Source: Chlorops oryzae (lineage: Eukaryota > Arthropoda > Insecta > Diptera > Chloropidae). Taken from it: 64,000 nt of DNA. The position numbers and the translations under genes were made by a program. Under the pieces are notes generated by a model that was given only the letters and a program-made list of their open reading frames with translations, was not told where the DNA came from and searched no databases. The number at the start of each line of letters is the position of its first letter. The first letter of the stretch is position 1. This document shows positions 11,617-23,520 of the stretch, piece by piece. Location of the stretch: NCBI GenBank assembly GCA_020466095.1, contig CM035806.1, forward strand, positions 18,851,224-18,915,223, in the 5' to 3' direction.

Positions 11617-12639
11617 AAGCCTAATGCTGCGAAGGGACGGAAAATTGTGCGATGACATGCGGAAACTATAATGTGGGATATTTTCTTTTGTTTTTTTTTT
11701 TGGGCTTAAAAGACTGACAATGGATCACAGGACATGAACTTTAGATTAGTTGTTCTCGTTCATATCATTCATTTGAAGTTCACAATAACCACGATAGGTC
11801 CGGTCCCAAGAAAAGAAAAGCGATGGACTAATAACACTGTGACACAAAAATCAAGTTTTGGAAAAATAATGGGATTCCACTATATAGGTTTGATAGTACC
11901 TATGACCAAAGATGAGTAGACCCTTGCTGGGTTTCGCGAGTTTTACAGGCGTTTTGATTTTATGGAGCCCTAAACATTGCGAGCCTTGCTGATTTTGGTC
12001 AAAAGTGGTACCATCAGTTTTTGTTCAACAGCTCCGTAAGACTTAGAGATATCGGTTAACTGTCTTTGGCAAAGTTGTAGCTAACGGTCTAGTGAAAAAA
12101 AAAAACCAAAACTACTCATTCAAAAAAAAAAAAAAAAATTCCCCAAAAAAATCCAAATTTTTTACTTTTCTGGGCATAGCTTGAAGGGCATCCAAATTTT
12201 ACCTATACTATTTTTGAAAAATTTGTAGCCGGTAAGAAGCTTAACAACTCTCCCAAACATACTTATGGGATCTGAACGTGTCTGCACTAATTAAAATGCT
12301 CATAAAGAATATTTATGTAGTGAAAAATCTAAATTTTTAAGGCTCTTTTCGCCAAGTTTTTGACTATATCTCCTAAACTAAGCAAAATTTTAATACACTG
12401 TGTGAGGACAATTTGTAGCTAAAAGAAAGTTGAAAAACTCTCTCCAACATACTTATATGATCCGAACGCGTCTAAGGTATGTACTTAAAAATACTTTTTA
12501 AGTGCGAAATCCCGATCGCTAAGATCGCCATGCGGGCTCTTTTTTGGTTGGCTGTGAAGAAATTTTTCCTTCTTAAAAAAAAAAATCTAGTCTTACACAT
12601 ATTTACCAGCGCCAAGATGTAGATCAACTCAAAATCATT

Positions 12640-12842
12640 CAATTCAACACCTAAAGGTATGCAAATGAATATTTAAGAACAATTCTATACGATTTGAAGT
12701 CTTGACTAGACAAGCCACACTCGCAATATCTTTGCTCAATATAAATTAAATGGCAATATCTACAAGAATGAACTATTTTATCACTATTCGATATATTCGA
12801 AATATTTATTTGCATACTTTCGAGTATCATCTGTGCAAACAA
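12640..12842. repeat. Old MITE relic
   Basis: AACACCTAAAGGTATGCAAA near the left and TTTGCATACTTTCGAGT near the right are inverse-like and related to 51461-51742. Diverged. Confidence 0.45.
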
Positions 12843-14818
12843 AAAAAAAAAAAAAACGTATATTGCCCTAATGATAAAAAAAAGGAGGAAATCTCTCCTT
12901 AAATCCTCGTCCCCGGTATTACTATCTCAGCGTTGGTTGATTCAATAAAAAAGAATGAAAAAAACCTTTAGCTCTAAACGAAATGAATTTCATTTTTTTT
13001 TTTTTAATAAAAAAAAAACCCATAAATATTGTATATTTTTCCCCTTAGCTGGAAATTCACCAGCTTTGGAAAATGAAATGAATATTCTCTACAGCTATGT
13101 GTAGATTGCATCGAGAATTTTCTGCACAGAATTTTTCAACTTTGCCTTCCTTGAGGCTGAAGTGCAGCACTTAAGAATTTAGCTGCACTAAAAATTATGA
13201 GTGGCAATTGAAAAATATTTTCCGCTACGAATTTTCACATGCACAATTCATCAAGCTCTTTGTTTTTCACTACGTTTTCTGTTCCTGTTGTTGTTTTCAT
13301 TTTCTATCCATGCCCACGAAAAACTCCATCACGCTTGCTTAATATAATTTCACAATTCTAAAAAGTTTTTTTGTGAAACAAAAACACAATAAAACGAATG
13401 CGAATTCGAATTCGAATGCGAATGAGAATGTGTGCGCGTGTGTGTGTGTGTGTGTGAGGGGTTGGGGAGTAAGCAAATGTAAATGCACTGAAGACTATGG
13501 AAAAATCAAATTTTAAAATTCAAAGCAGTTCGGCTCACGTTCGCCCTCGCCCTCGCCCTCGCCCCTCGCCGTTCGTTCGCTTGATGTGAGCAATTTATGC
13601 AGGGCACAACGTTGATGGAACTCGTTCATGTTTGCGCCTAAATGCATGCTATGCAATCATATATACAGATCCAAAGTAGCAGAGCGGGATGCCAGTGCAG
13701 AACGATGCGCAGCGGTTGTGGCAGGGAGGGGTGCGGAGGGGGGTTCTTAGCGAGAAAACTAAAACTATCAAAGCAAACATATGCATAAGCGCTAAAAATA
13801 TTTCTATGGCTTGGTAAACACAAGCGAGCAAATACAAACACTAACACAAACGGACGCACAAACATGCATATACGGGACTTTATTAGATTTATATACATAG
13901 GCAAGCAGGCAGGCAGGCGTTCGTATGTGCACTCCGAGGGCATTCAAGCACGTCAATGCAATGTTTGTAGGAGCGTCAGTGTGTGTGTTGTGTGTGTGTG
14001 TGTGTGGCTCTGTTGTTGGTTTTTCTGGCTATGTTCACTGTGGTATTTGTCCTTTTCATCTATGGCGTTGCATAGTGACACTCAGTGGAAAATATTGTAG
14101 CTGGGTCGGTTGGAGGCGAGGCGAAGTACAAATAAAAGTTTTTAGCTAAACAAAACCGAAGAACACTGAGAGAAAGGACTATTAACAGTATACGGCTGTT
14201 GACATCGGAGTCACACAGATCTATAACTATGGAGGCATTCGTTCCTCTATAAAATCCGTATGTATGCGTATGTATGTTTGTGTGTGTGTGTGTGTGTGTG
14301 TGTTTGCGAGCGCTGATGCATGCGGATGTGTTTTTTTCGACTTTTAAGAGTGGCATAACTGAAGGCATTTTTGAAGCTCAGCATTTTTAGAGCATACTTT
14401 TGGGAGTGGGCATAGTTAGGGGGGTTTTTTCTTTTGCATTCGAAGAGTGCTCTTTAAAACTTGGGTTCGGCGAATAACTATCTTGACCATAGACATGACG
14501 ATGGATTTATTGGCAATTTTAAAACTGTTTTAATATAATTTCAAATCCAGCCTTTCAGTAGGTAGGTACATAGAAAAGGATAGGTATTTATTTTGAATTT
14601 TTATATGATTTATACTGTCAAAAATGGAAGCGTATTTAACATTTCAAAACGTAAGATCAATTGCGATAGTCCTGAATGTTACAGCATACATTTGAGGGTA
14701 GAGAAAAAATTGTTTAGCTTGAGGTAGAATTCAAAGTTTTCCCATTTTTCGTGGTATCACAACGGGCTCATGTGGAGCCTAAGTGTGTAACTCTTCATGG
14801 TGGCATCCATACTAACTA

Positions 14819-15240
14819 CCCTGCAGTAATGTTTACTGACTTAAGTGTAGCCTTCGGTCAGTCCTTCATGTTACCAGTACTAGTCGTCTCCTCATATTTT
14901 CACTTCTAATGTATTCAACTGACCTTTTTAACATGGATCTGTCCTTGGGGAGGGACAAGCCCGCAAAACGGCTGACCATAGGCCTGTTTTTTTGGGTCAA
15001 TTGTAGTAATTTTGTCTGGTTTTAGGATAGTCAAATGAGGAAAATAAACAACAAATTTCTTATATATATTCTAAGTTGATGAAAGTGTCATTTACAGACT
15101 ACCCTTAAACCAACCACTTTATTACCGACCGCCCGGCTAGCCGATTTCGATGGAGCGAACTGCCATAATATAACCGGTAGGATTTGGACCGGTCAAAGGC
15201 CAGTCCTTCTTAGAAAACTGACCGGCTCATTACTGCAGGG
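14819..15240 (+). mobile_element. MITE with CCCTGCAGTAATG ends, 422 bp
   Basis: Inverted ends CCCTGCAGTAATG and CATTACTGCAGGG, flanked by TA on both sides. The interior shares long stretches, in the opposite orientation, with 57887-58491, including GTAGCCTTCGGTCAGTCC and TTTGGACCGGTCAAAGGCCA. This is a family with at least two copies in the window. It lies only 34 bases from the next MITE. Confidence 0.82.
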
Positions 15241-15274
15241 TAACCACAACCATATCTATTTCATTTAACATATT

Positions 15275-15497
15275 CAGGGGTGTCACAGAATCCGATAGCT
15301 GTCGGAATCGGAATTTTTGTCGACGGAACTTTCATATATATTTCATAGACAGCCGGATAAAATAGGGTTCTGTGCAATTAAGAACCGATAATAGCTCCGA
15401 TTCAAAACCAAAAAAAATAAAATTTTTAATTTCTGTATGAAATTTTGATCGGTTTTAATTCCGATTCCGACAGCTATCGGATTCTGTGACACCCCTG
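15275..15497. mobile_element. MITE with perfect 41-bp inverted ends
   Basis: Both ends read CAGGGGTGTCACAGAATCCG and continue identically for 41 bases, through a partly self-complementary CCGATAGCTGTCGG. The total is 223 bp. A CAGGGG start suggests hAT. The flanks share only ATT (15272-15274 and 15498-15500), so an 8-bp duplication is not confirmed. The perfect arms suggest recent activity. Confidence 0.85.
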
Positions 15498-15759
15498 ATT
15501 AACCAAATTTTGTGAAAGGCTTAAAAGGTTGGATTTACAAAAGATTGTGGTTTAATTTTGTGTTTTCTGATCACATTTTATTGCATATATTTTTCCATCC
15601 CACAATACCTTATACCTAAATATCGGACAAATGTACCACATACGCAGGTCTACCCCAGCATATCAATACTGGGAGGATCTATTTACCCTTGTATTTGTCT
15701 GAATATCGCAGTGCTGCGCCATCTGAATTAAATATTTTTTTCTTTTAAATGAAAGTAAA

Positions 15760-16131
15760 TACTAAGGGGTGTTTCTAAAAAAAATTATAGAGTGGCGCGA
15801 AACTGGGAATACACTGAAAAAAATATTCAAAATTTTCTTTTTAGTTTTGTAAAAAAATTTTTCTCAGTGTAAAAATTAAAAAAAATTTTTTTAGCTTCCT
15901 TGTTTTATTATCTAACATAATCTGCTTAGATCGTCTCTCTATCTCAATTGGTTGTTGAGAAATAAAATTTTGAAAAAAGGCTTATAAAAACGGATTTTCA
16001 AGGATATTTCAAGGACCGTTCAAAATAAAAATCTAAAAAGTGGTCTCCACAGTGTTGTTAGATGGCGCCTATCGAAAAATCAACAAAATTTAAAAATTCC
16101 TTTCATGATGCCGCAACCCGCCAGACCCTTT
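15760..16131 (+). repeat. Left arm of dispersed inverted repeat
   Basis: About 370 bases that recur inverted at 17857-18208. It shares AAACTGGGAATACACTGA, TTTTTCTCAGTGTAAAAATT and GGTTGCGGCAT (as the inverse). A few indels and substitutions separate the arms. Probably two copies of one repeat family rather than a single element. Confidence 0.8.
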
Positions 16132-16872
16132 AACTTTCATAGTTGCTAGAGTGCTAGTCAGTTTGGACCTTCTTTCAGTTATAAATTTAATAAAAATGAA
16201 TCGTTTCGTCTCCCCAAATGCTCTTAGACGGTGTTATTTTGTTGAAGCCTTGGCACTATTTCGAAGAGTTCCTTTAGGAATCCATTTACACTCCTTTTCG
16301 GAGCACTCCGACTATGGTTGGCTGGGTTCTTATTATCGGATTTTATACTTGATATTCATTAGAATAATTTTAGTAGCTGAATTGAACTATTTTCTATATT
16401 ATCGCCATTATGAAAGTCTTCTTCCATTTCTCCGACTTTTTAACGATAAATGGAAATTTTTTCAAAAAGTCGAATCATCCACTCAACCTAAAAGCATGCT
16501 TTTTTTTTATCGTAAAATATCAATTGATGGCTTTGTATTTTAAGTCAATATATAATATCAACCCTGAACCCAACAAGACAACATTTGCCTTGGCCTTAAG
16601 TAATCCTTCGAGAATTGTCAGCATAAGAGTCTATGGAGAGCTGCACTTTATCAAATGGCTTTCAGTCAACGGACGATATGAAAATTCCCATTTTCGATGG
16701 TCAAACGTTTGGGGCAACAGCTACAAATGCTTTTGATTTTGTCTTAAATAAATAATTTTGCATATTCATATGATTGTTCTTCCGTTGCTGTTGTTGTTCT
16801 TGTTATTATTGCCGCAATCGAAATGTCAAATCTCGTCAAATTCATTTATTATTGATTTGCTTATTTAAGTAC

Positions 16873-16993
16873 CTGAATCTACGCCTGAACGATAGGCAAT
16901 GAGAATTGCATTCAATATTAACGACGCAATACTCAGGAATCCACATTTCATTTTACGTAATGTCAGCCACTTAAAACCTGATCCCTGCCGCAT
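16873..16993 (-). CDS. Candidate first coding exon, signal-peptide-like
   Basis: On the minus strand an ATG at 16949-16951 in good fly context (GTAAAATGAAA) opens a frame reading KCGFLSIASLILNAILIAY followed by RSGVDS. A basic/Cys start with a hydrophobic core resembles a signal peptide or membrane anchor. A plausible donor (TTCAG/GTACTT, 16867-16872) follows, leaving the reading phase at 1. A second in-frame ATG lies upstream at 16991-16993 (MRQGSGFKWLTLRK). GC content is higher than in the surroundings. No matching downstream exon is found, and the segment lies between the inverted repeat arms at 15.8 and 17.9 kb. It could be the first exon of a nested or neighbouring gene, or a chance frame. 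Confidence 0.25.
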
Positions 16994-17856
16994 AGATGAA
17001 CGCAATTCGAGCAGTCCGTGTTCCAACGAAAACAGCAACAACAACAACAACAGCAACAACAGAAAGTTAGTTACGGTAATAATGCCCGTTCTGCTTTTCA
17101 GCGAACGTAAATCGAATATGTTGAGCAGTGTAGCCAGTATGCTATGTGGCCATATGTATGCTTCTCTGTGTATTTGTGAGTGTGTGTGTTTGTGTGAGTG
17201 CGTTAGTGCGTTAGTGCCTGCGCGTGTGTGCCTAATATTGTTTAACCATAATGCAAAATTTTCAGTTGAGGATTTTTGGTTTTATTGTGTACGCGGTTTC
17301 GCTCTGAATGCTTGCTTATCAGCCCACAGCCTCAAAATATGCTACACTTTACCAATATACGAAAGCCATTTGCTTATGCACATTACATTACGGCATTGAT
17401 GCATAACAGCGTTGACCTGCTAGACCATCGGTAACATCGGAAACGCTTCGAGCAGCACTCGTCGAGCAAATATGCTCTTTCAATGCTAATAATTAATGCA
17501 TGGATCCAAAACTAACTGAAAATTACCTCGGTCTAATGCATAATTACGCAATGAAATTCCTTTTTCACGGCGTTTCGTTACCCATTGCTTTGTTTTATTT
17601 CGTGCTGCTTTGGGGTATTCGCGGGTATTCTCGGATAAGGACGAAATGAGCGAACGATTTTCGCCTTATTTTTTGTTTGTTGTTGATGTTGTTGCTCTAA
17701 TTGTGATGTTCGAACGGTGCCCGCCTGGCGCACAGTGTGCCGTGTGTGGCCAATATTTGTAGAAAATTCTTAATTTTCGTGCACTTGGGATGGTTTGATT
17801 TTCAAAATTTTTTCAAAATTTCTTAATTAGGTACATGCAAAGGAACGTCTATGCCA

Positions 17857-18208
17857 ACGGGTCTGGCGGGTTGCGGCATGGTGAAAGGAATTTTTAAATT
17901 TTGTTGATTTTTCGATAGGTGCCATCTAAAAACATTGTGGAGACTACTTTAGATTTTTTTTTTTTTTGAACGGTCCTTGAAATATTATTCAAAATCCTTT
18001 TATAATAAGCCTTTTTTCAAAGTTTTACATCTCAAAAACTAATTAAGATAAGAAGATGAAACGAACGTTGGCCGATTGCTAATATAACAGGAAATCAAAA
18101 AAAAAATTTTTTTTTTGAATTTTTACACTGAGAAAAATTTTTCCACAAAACTAAAAAGACAATTTTAACAATTTTTGTCAGTGTATTCCCAGTTTGACAC
18201 CGCTAGTA
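17857..18208 (-). repeat. Right arm of dispersed inverted repeat
   Basis: Inverted partner of 15760-16131, starting GGGTCTGGCGGGTTGCGGCA. The sequence to about 18500 contains further, weaker copies of the same motifs (TTTTTCTCAGTGTAAAATTT at about 18432). Confidence 0.8.
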
Positions 18209-21200
18209 CTAATATCCAGTACAAATGTGTGCGAAAATGATACAAAACACATTACTCATACGGCATGTTTTGAAAAATTTAATATCTCCAGAAATAATTA
18301 ACATAAAAAGATGATACAAACGGTGACTTATTGTTAATAAAACAATGCATTTATTTCAAATATTCAAAAGGTTTTACAAAAACTGAAATACATTGAAAAA
18401 ATAGTTAAATTTTTGTTTTCTTTTTTGTGCAAAAATTTTTCTCAGTGTAAAATTTTGTAAAAAAAGTTTTCTATATTCTCGTTTTATTAACAAAATAATC
18501 ACGTTTATTCATTTTTATACTTAATATTTCTGGGTATTAAATTTTTAAAAACACATACTCAATAACGATTTTTCAATATACATAGTCAAAATTTTATCAG
18601 ATGAAAACATTGAAAAAGATGTTATCAATTTTTCGGTTTTCGTTATTCGTTTGTGAAACGCTATACTTTTTTCTTCAAATTGTAAAATTTTGTCAAAAAT
18701 TTCTACATTCTCAGTTACCATGTTTTTTGAAAAATTTAATATACTAGAAAAATTGACTAAAAAATTCTAAAGTGAAATTTAAAAAACAATATTTTATAAA
18801 TTTCGTAAATCTATTAACAAAAAAACAGTTAATATCAATAAAACATCATTGTTCAATTACTGTTACTGATTTCTGGTAATAGAAAATTTTTATCATAAAC
18901 ATTAAATAAGTCAATATATCGATTCTGTTTTAATAACGAAAATAGTTGTATTATCGAAGTTTTTTTAAATTCGATGGAATAAAATTGAATAATACGAGTG
19001 TATTCGAATATCGAATCATGTTATCGATGTTTTAAAGTTAACGCTATCTTATTATGATTTGAAATGAGAATCAAGTGTGTATAGAACCTTTCTACAGATC
19101 TTTCATTGTTACATGCTGTCATGATGAAAAATAAGTTTTTCATATAGTTTTGAAAAAATGAACTAAATTATGTCTCATAAACTTTTGAAAACTTTTTACA
19201 TTGTTCTATATCACAAAAAAATACATATAAGAATCAATAAAAACACTAATAAATTCAATAGGAAATATTTTTCGAGTTCATATATCGCCAAATATGAAAA
19301 ATTTATTCAATGGAAACAACCAAATATGAATAATGGAATACGAATGCGAATAATTCGAACGAATTATAATAGAAACCATATTAAAATGATATTTTCGGTA
19401 TTTAATTAATATAAATAAGATTCTACTTAATTGTGATATGAATTCTTGTAAAAAACCAGGTCGGTGGGTTCGATCCCTGCTCCAGCGAGCGTCGATTTTT
19501 TAAAATTTTTTTAATTTTTTTTTTTTTGGGAAAAGTTGATAATTTAACATTTACATTATTTAAAAAACTGAGAAAAAAAAAGATTTTACTAAAATTTTTA
19601 TGCTTAAAAAATTTAAAGAAAAGATTCTATAGGAATTTCTTGAAAGAGCTTGTGCGTGACGTTTTGGAAGGACCGACGAAAGCGAATTGTTTTATTGGTT
19701 CGCGTCCAACTTAGTTTCTCTGCTCATATTTTTTCGCTAAAATTTACTTGCCTGTTTTATTCTCCATTTTTCCACAAATTCTTTGGCCTGCGGCAGGATT
19801 CGAACTCGGACCTTTCAGATTACAAGTCTAGCACACTTCAAGTACGCCATCGCGAGATATGATTTCAACTTGCTAGATTGATTATATCAATGTAAGTGCA
19901 AAACAACTGCTCAATAAGGGGATCTTATCGATTTTATGAGGTCATATTTTTCTGTGTGAAGAGTTTCCATATTAATTTAATAACGTTTCTTATTGACTCA
20001 ATAGGTAGCAACGTAAATTTCAACGCAATTCACGAGTTAATATGAAAACAAACTCAAATCAATATGGTTCAACTTCAAATCATACTCCACGAAATATATG
20101 GAAACTACATCAAATCAAAGTTGAAAATTGTTATCTTAATATGTTTCGGTATTATTTTTCTTCTATATTGAAACATATTGAATTAATATGGCTCGGATTT
20201 GATTTTAAGTTGCAGTTTTTCCCTCAGTGTATGCAAGACTAAATAAAGTTCGAATTAAGTTTGAAGTCTTTCCGGTTGGTTTCTATACCTGAAACACTCT
20301 GCGTCGATTTCTCTCGGGATAGAAAATACCTATGTACTTATGTATGTTCAGAAATGATCAACTGTCGCAGAAGATTAGGTAAGCCATGTCTGTCTGTCTG
20401 TCTGTCTGTCTGTATACACTTTTGTTGTCGACGGAGTTAAGTTATGGTATTGAACTTCGGTATGGAGATGCACGGAGACATGAGTAAGACCAAGTGAGCG
20501 TGGAAAGAAGGCGGATGCTCTTAAAGGCAGTGCTGTACTATAATAACTTGTTTAAAACAAGTTGAAATATAAGAGTAAAGAGTAAATATAAGTTCATTGA
20601 TCTAAAGTTAAATGATCTTATTGAAATACAATTTAAAAAATTGAGTTTAAAATGTTTTGAATGTAATATAGAATAAAGTTTTTGTTGCGTAAAACACCTT
20701 CATTTTCATTTCTTATCTCAAATATACTTCCTTACAGTTTGTTCTATATAAGTATGTACTATAAAACAAGAAGAGCTTCGTAAAAGAGTGCATATATTAT
20801 ACAAGAAAGAAATTATTTTTAACACTTCTTGCTCGTAAAATCGTATCCAAAAACAGAATTTCTTTTTAACAGAAAAATTCAGGAACCCTACATCTTATCT
20901 TTCATTGGTAAAAAGCTGTCGAAAAAAAAAACAAATTTCTCATTTCTCATATAGAACACAATAACTTACGAACGACAATTTTTAAAAATTCTATTAAGAA
21001 AGAAAGACGAAACAAATGGCGAATGATAATTTAATAAAAACTACCATGGAACCCCTAATCGAGTTGTAATCTTTACGACAATATAATTTAGAAACCCTCC
21101 CTCCATTGGTTCGCCTTTGTATATGCTACAAAAAATGAAATAAGCAAAAAACTTTTCGCCGTCAAAATCTCAATTCCCAAACTATTTTCGAGTTTGATTT

Positions 21201-21250
21201 TAGAGAGAAAGAAAGAAGGATAAAGAGGGAGATATGGAGAAAGAGAGAGA

Positions 21251-21283
<33 letters not shown>

Positions 21284-22734
21284 GGAGAGAAAATGTCAAA
21301 TTCGAATTTAGGTAAAATTTTCGCCCTACAAAGTCGAGGAGCCGAGTGAAAGTTCAGTCCATAAAGTAAAATTCTTGCCATTCGAGGGAATTCCTTAATT
21401 TATGTCGCATTTTTCAAGTACTCCGAGTGACTCTCGAGCAAATCCTCAGTGCGCTGCCGCTGCCGCTGCTGCCATCGCCACAAATACAGACGCCAGCCGC
21501 ATACTATCCACACTACAAGTAGAAATACAAACAACAAGCAACTGCGACTACAACTTCCTGTCACAAGCTGCACTCTTTGGAATTCTACTTATGCCTGCCA
21601 TGAATTTCTGAATTTCTGTACCTCAGGAATTTTATGAAGTTGTGCACTTTTTCTATGCGTGCCAAGAATTTTGCTATGAAATTCCACACGTTTTATGCCA
21701 CACTCGCGCACGTACAAACACACGCCGCTCACACAATACATAGTTGTTGGTAATGCCATGCATGGAATAAGCGCATAGGACAACAACAATAATTCAACGA
21801 TTTCTGCGCATTCGGCGTTCCTGGCTCTGCCCCTCGGAGTCGGCCCCCGTACCATCTCATCGCCGCACCCACCACTCATGGTCGGTGAATTGTGCAACAG
21901 AATTTTTATTTGCATCGCAATGGATGTGCCATGTGTGTGTGTGTGTGTGTGTGCACGTGTGTGTGAGCGTTGAGTGGGTGGCACCATTTATATAAAAGCT
22001 ATTCATTCTCCGGTATTTATTAGATGAACCTCCTAAAGGTAGACTGTGGGTATATGGTAGTGACGGGGTGGGACAACAGTTGTTAGAAGTGCGAGGGGGG
22101 GGGGGGGGTTTGCGGGTTTGTGTGGAAGCATTGACGTATGCCTGTGTGCGGCATTGTTGTGCTCCACTGATGATAATGCTATGCATTTCCAAAGTGAGTG
22201 AGCTTTGTTCTGACGTTTCGCATACTTCCTTTTTTCCCCCCATTTTCCTTTCTCTTATTCTTCCCTATTGCGTTTCTCCGCGTCGAGAGCTTAGCGCTCG
22301 AGTCGAAATATTCAAAATCCTATGTGCAGAAATGCTTCCTGCGCGCATTTTCGAGCAGTGTGGACGCGCGTGCGTTGGTGCATCCGTGCGTTCGTGTTTT
22401 GCGGTTGGGATAAATAACGATGCATCGCTGTCATTTTTGTCCTTTTCGCCTTCGTTTTTTCCTGTTTTGTTGTTGTTTTTTGTTTTTGTTTTTGTTTTTT
22501 TTGTTTTTTGTCTTGTCTTTTTGAGGTGGTTTTATGCGAGAATAACTCTTATACGTGTTTCAGATATTTTGAAGAATTATTCCCAAGCCGTGAAATGTGA
22601 TCTACACAAATTTCTTTCTTTTCAAAAGTTGTTTTTTTTTTTTTGCCTTGAAGCAAATTCGTCAAATGCCTTAAAATATGCTTTAAGATTTTGTGTTGAT
22701 ATACAATTTCGATTGTAAAAGATTTTTATGAGCA
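18209..22734. other. No recognised gene
   Basis: AT-rich, with tRNA-like remnants near 19.5 and 19.8 kb, (TCTG)n at 20389-20412, (GA)n at 21236-21291 and (GT)n at 21933-21960. A G-run lies at 22095-22108. Confidence 0.6.
19790..19853 (-). other. tRNA-like remnant (Thr-UGU-like) or SINE head
   Basis: The minus strand has a B-box (GAGTTCGAATCCTG), an anticodon-like loop CTTGTAA with a mostly paired stem, and a 6-of-7 acceptor pairing GCGATGG/CTGCCGC. At 64 bases it is short, and the T-stem pairs poorly, so it is not a functional tRNA. A similar 3' tRNA half (GGTGGGTTCGATCCCTGC) lies at 19467-19484 on the plus strand. Confidence 0.35.
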
Positions 22735-22912
22735 GTGCTCGGATTTTGTTGCTTTTATAAATTGAAAGCATACTTTTTGGAGTGAAAATTTTGTTCAACT
22801 CACATAAAGTTAAGATTCAAATCGATTTTTAAGTTCGATATTAATTTTTTTTTTGCAGTTAAAAAAGCGGGCTGAAGTTCAACTTCGCTTAAATTGTTCG
22901 CAAAATGTTGGT
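22735..22912 (+). mobile_element. MITE copy related to 51192-51426
   Basis: It shares GGATTTTGTTG, TTTTATAAATT, AAAGCATACTTT and a CGAAGTTGAACTTC-type core (GAAGTTCAACTTCGC) with the element at 51.2 kb. Diverged, with indistinct ends. Confidence 0.6.
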
Positions 22913-22999
22913 AAACAATTAAGGGTGTCATAGTCAGGCGAGCCAGAAAATAAAATACCCGACACAGACTCACATGTTGAAATAATTTGTAATATCAAG

Positions 23000-23520
23000 A
23001 GGTGTTTAAAACCATAAGGGGCCCCATATGCCGACTTTTGTTAAATTTCTTTATGAAAACCGCCCATTTGACACGCCCACTTTTCCATTGTTTTGGAATT
23101 CTAATCGGAGGCTTATATATACGCTCAAATTCTATGCTTCATGGAAATATTTTGAAAAAGTTCGATTTTGGGGCAGTTAAGAGATTTTTGTGACAGACCC
23201 TAGTACTGGAGGTACCCTTAATAATGGCCCTATCAAAGAAATTTTTGGATAGGATATTTATGGCTACAAAAGAAGCATAAGTGCCAGCTTTCGTTCAAGT
23301 CCCCCATTTGAATTTCGGGTGTAGGAGACAATTTTCAAAAAAAACGCCACGCCCTTCAGCCACGCCCACTTTTACAATTTTTCGAAATCGTATTAATTGC
23401 CCTAAGATATGTTCAAATGTCAAATTCAATCACATTATCTTGAAAAACTTCGATTTTAGAGCAGTTTTTGTGATTTTCGTAACAGACCCTAGTACTGGAG
23501 GTACCCCCAAAAATGGTGCG
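23000..23520. repeat. Two-copy repeat, about 290-300 bp
   Basis: Two units end in ACAGACCCTAGTACTGGAGG, at about 23193 and 23483, preceded by TTGAAAAA and TCGATTTTRGRGCAGTT. They also share CACGCCCACTTTT. The units are diverged. Probably a fragment of an interspersed family; no protein recognised. Confidence 0.75.

Larger units (their letters stand above)
10401..14818. other. Long intron or upstream region, no gene seen
   Basis: Simple repeats: (GTT/GCT)n around 10625-10680, (CAA)n 11037-11069, (TC)n 11538-11616, (TG)n 13437-13457, 13977-14008 and 14276-14302, and a CGCCCT run near 13540-13570. All open frames are short and lack family resemblance. AAGATGGCCGCC at 11351 resembles a Pho/YY1 site. 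Confidence 0.6.

Noticed and set aside
16151..16736. Two overlapping plus-strand frames (130 and 108 residues)
   Set aside because: No recognised motif, AT-rich codons, and mutually overlapping in different frames. Judged random.
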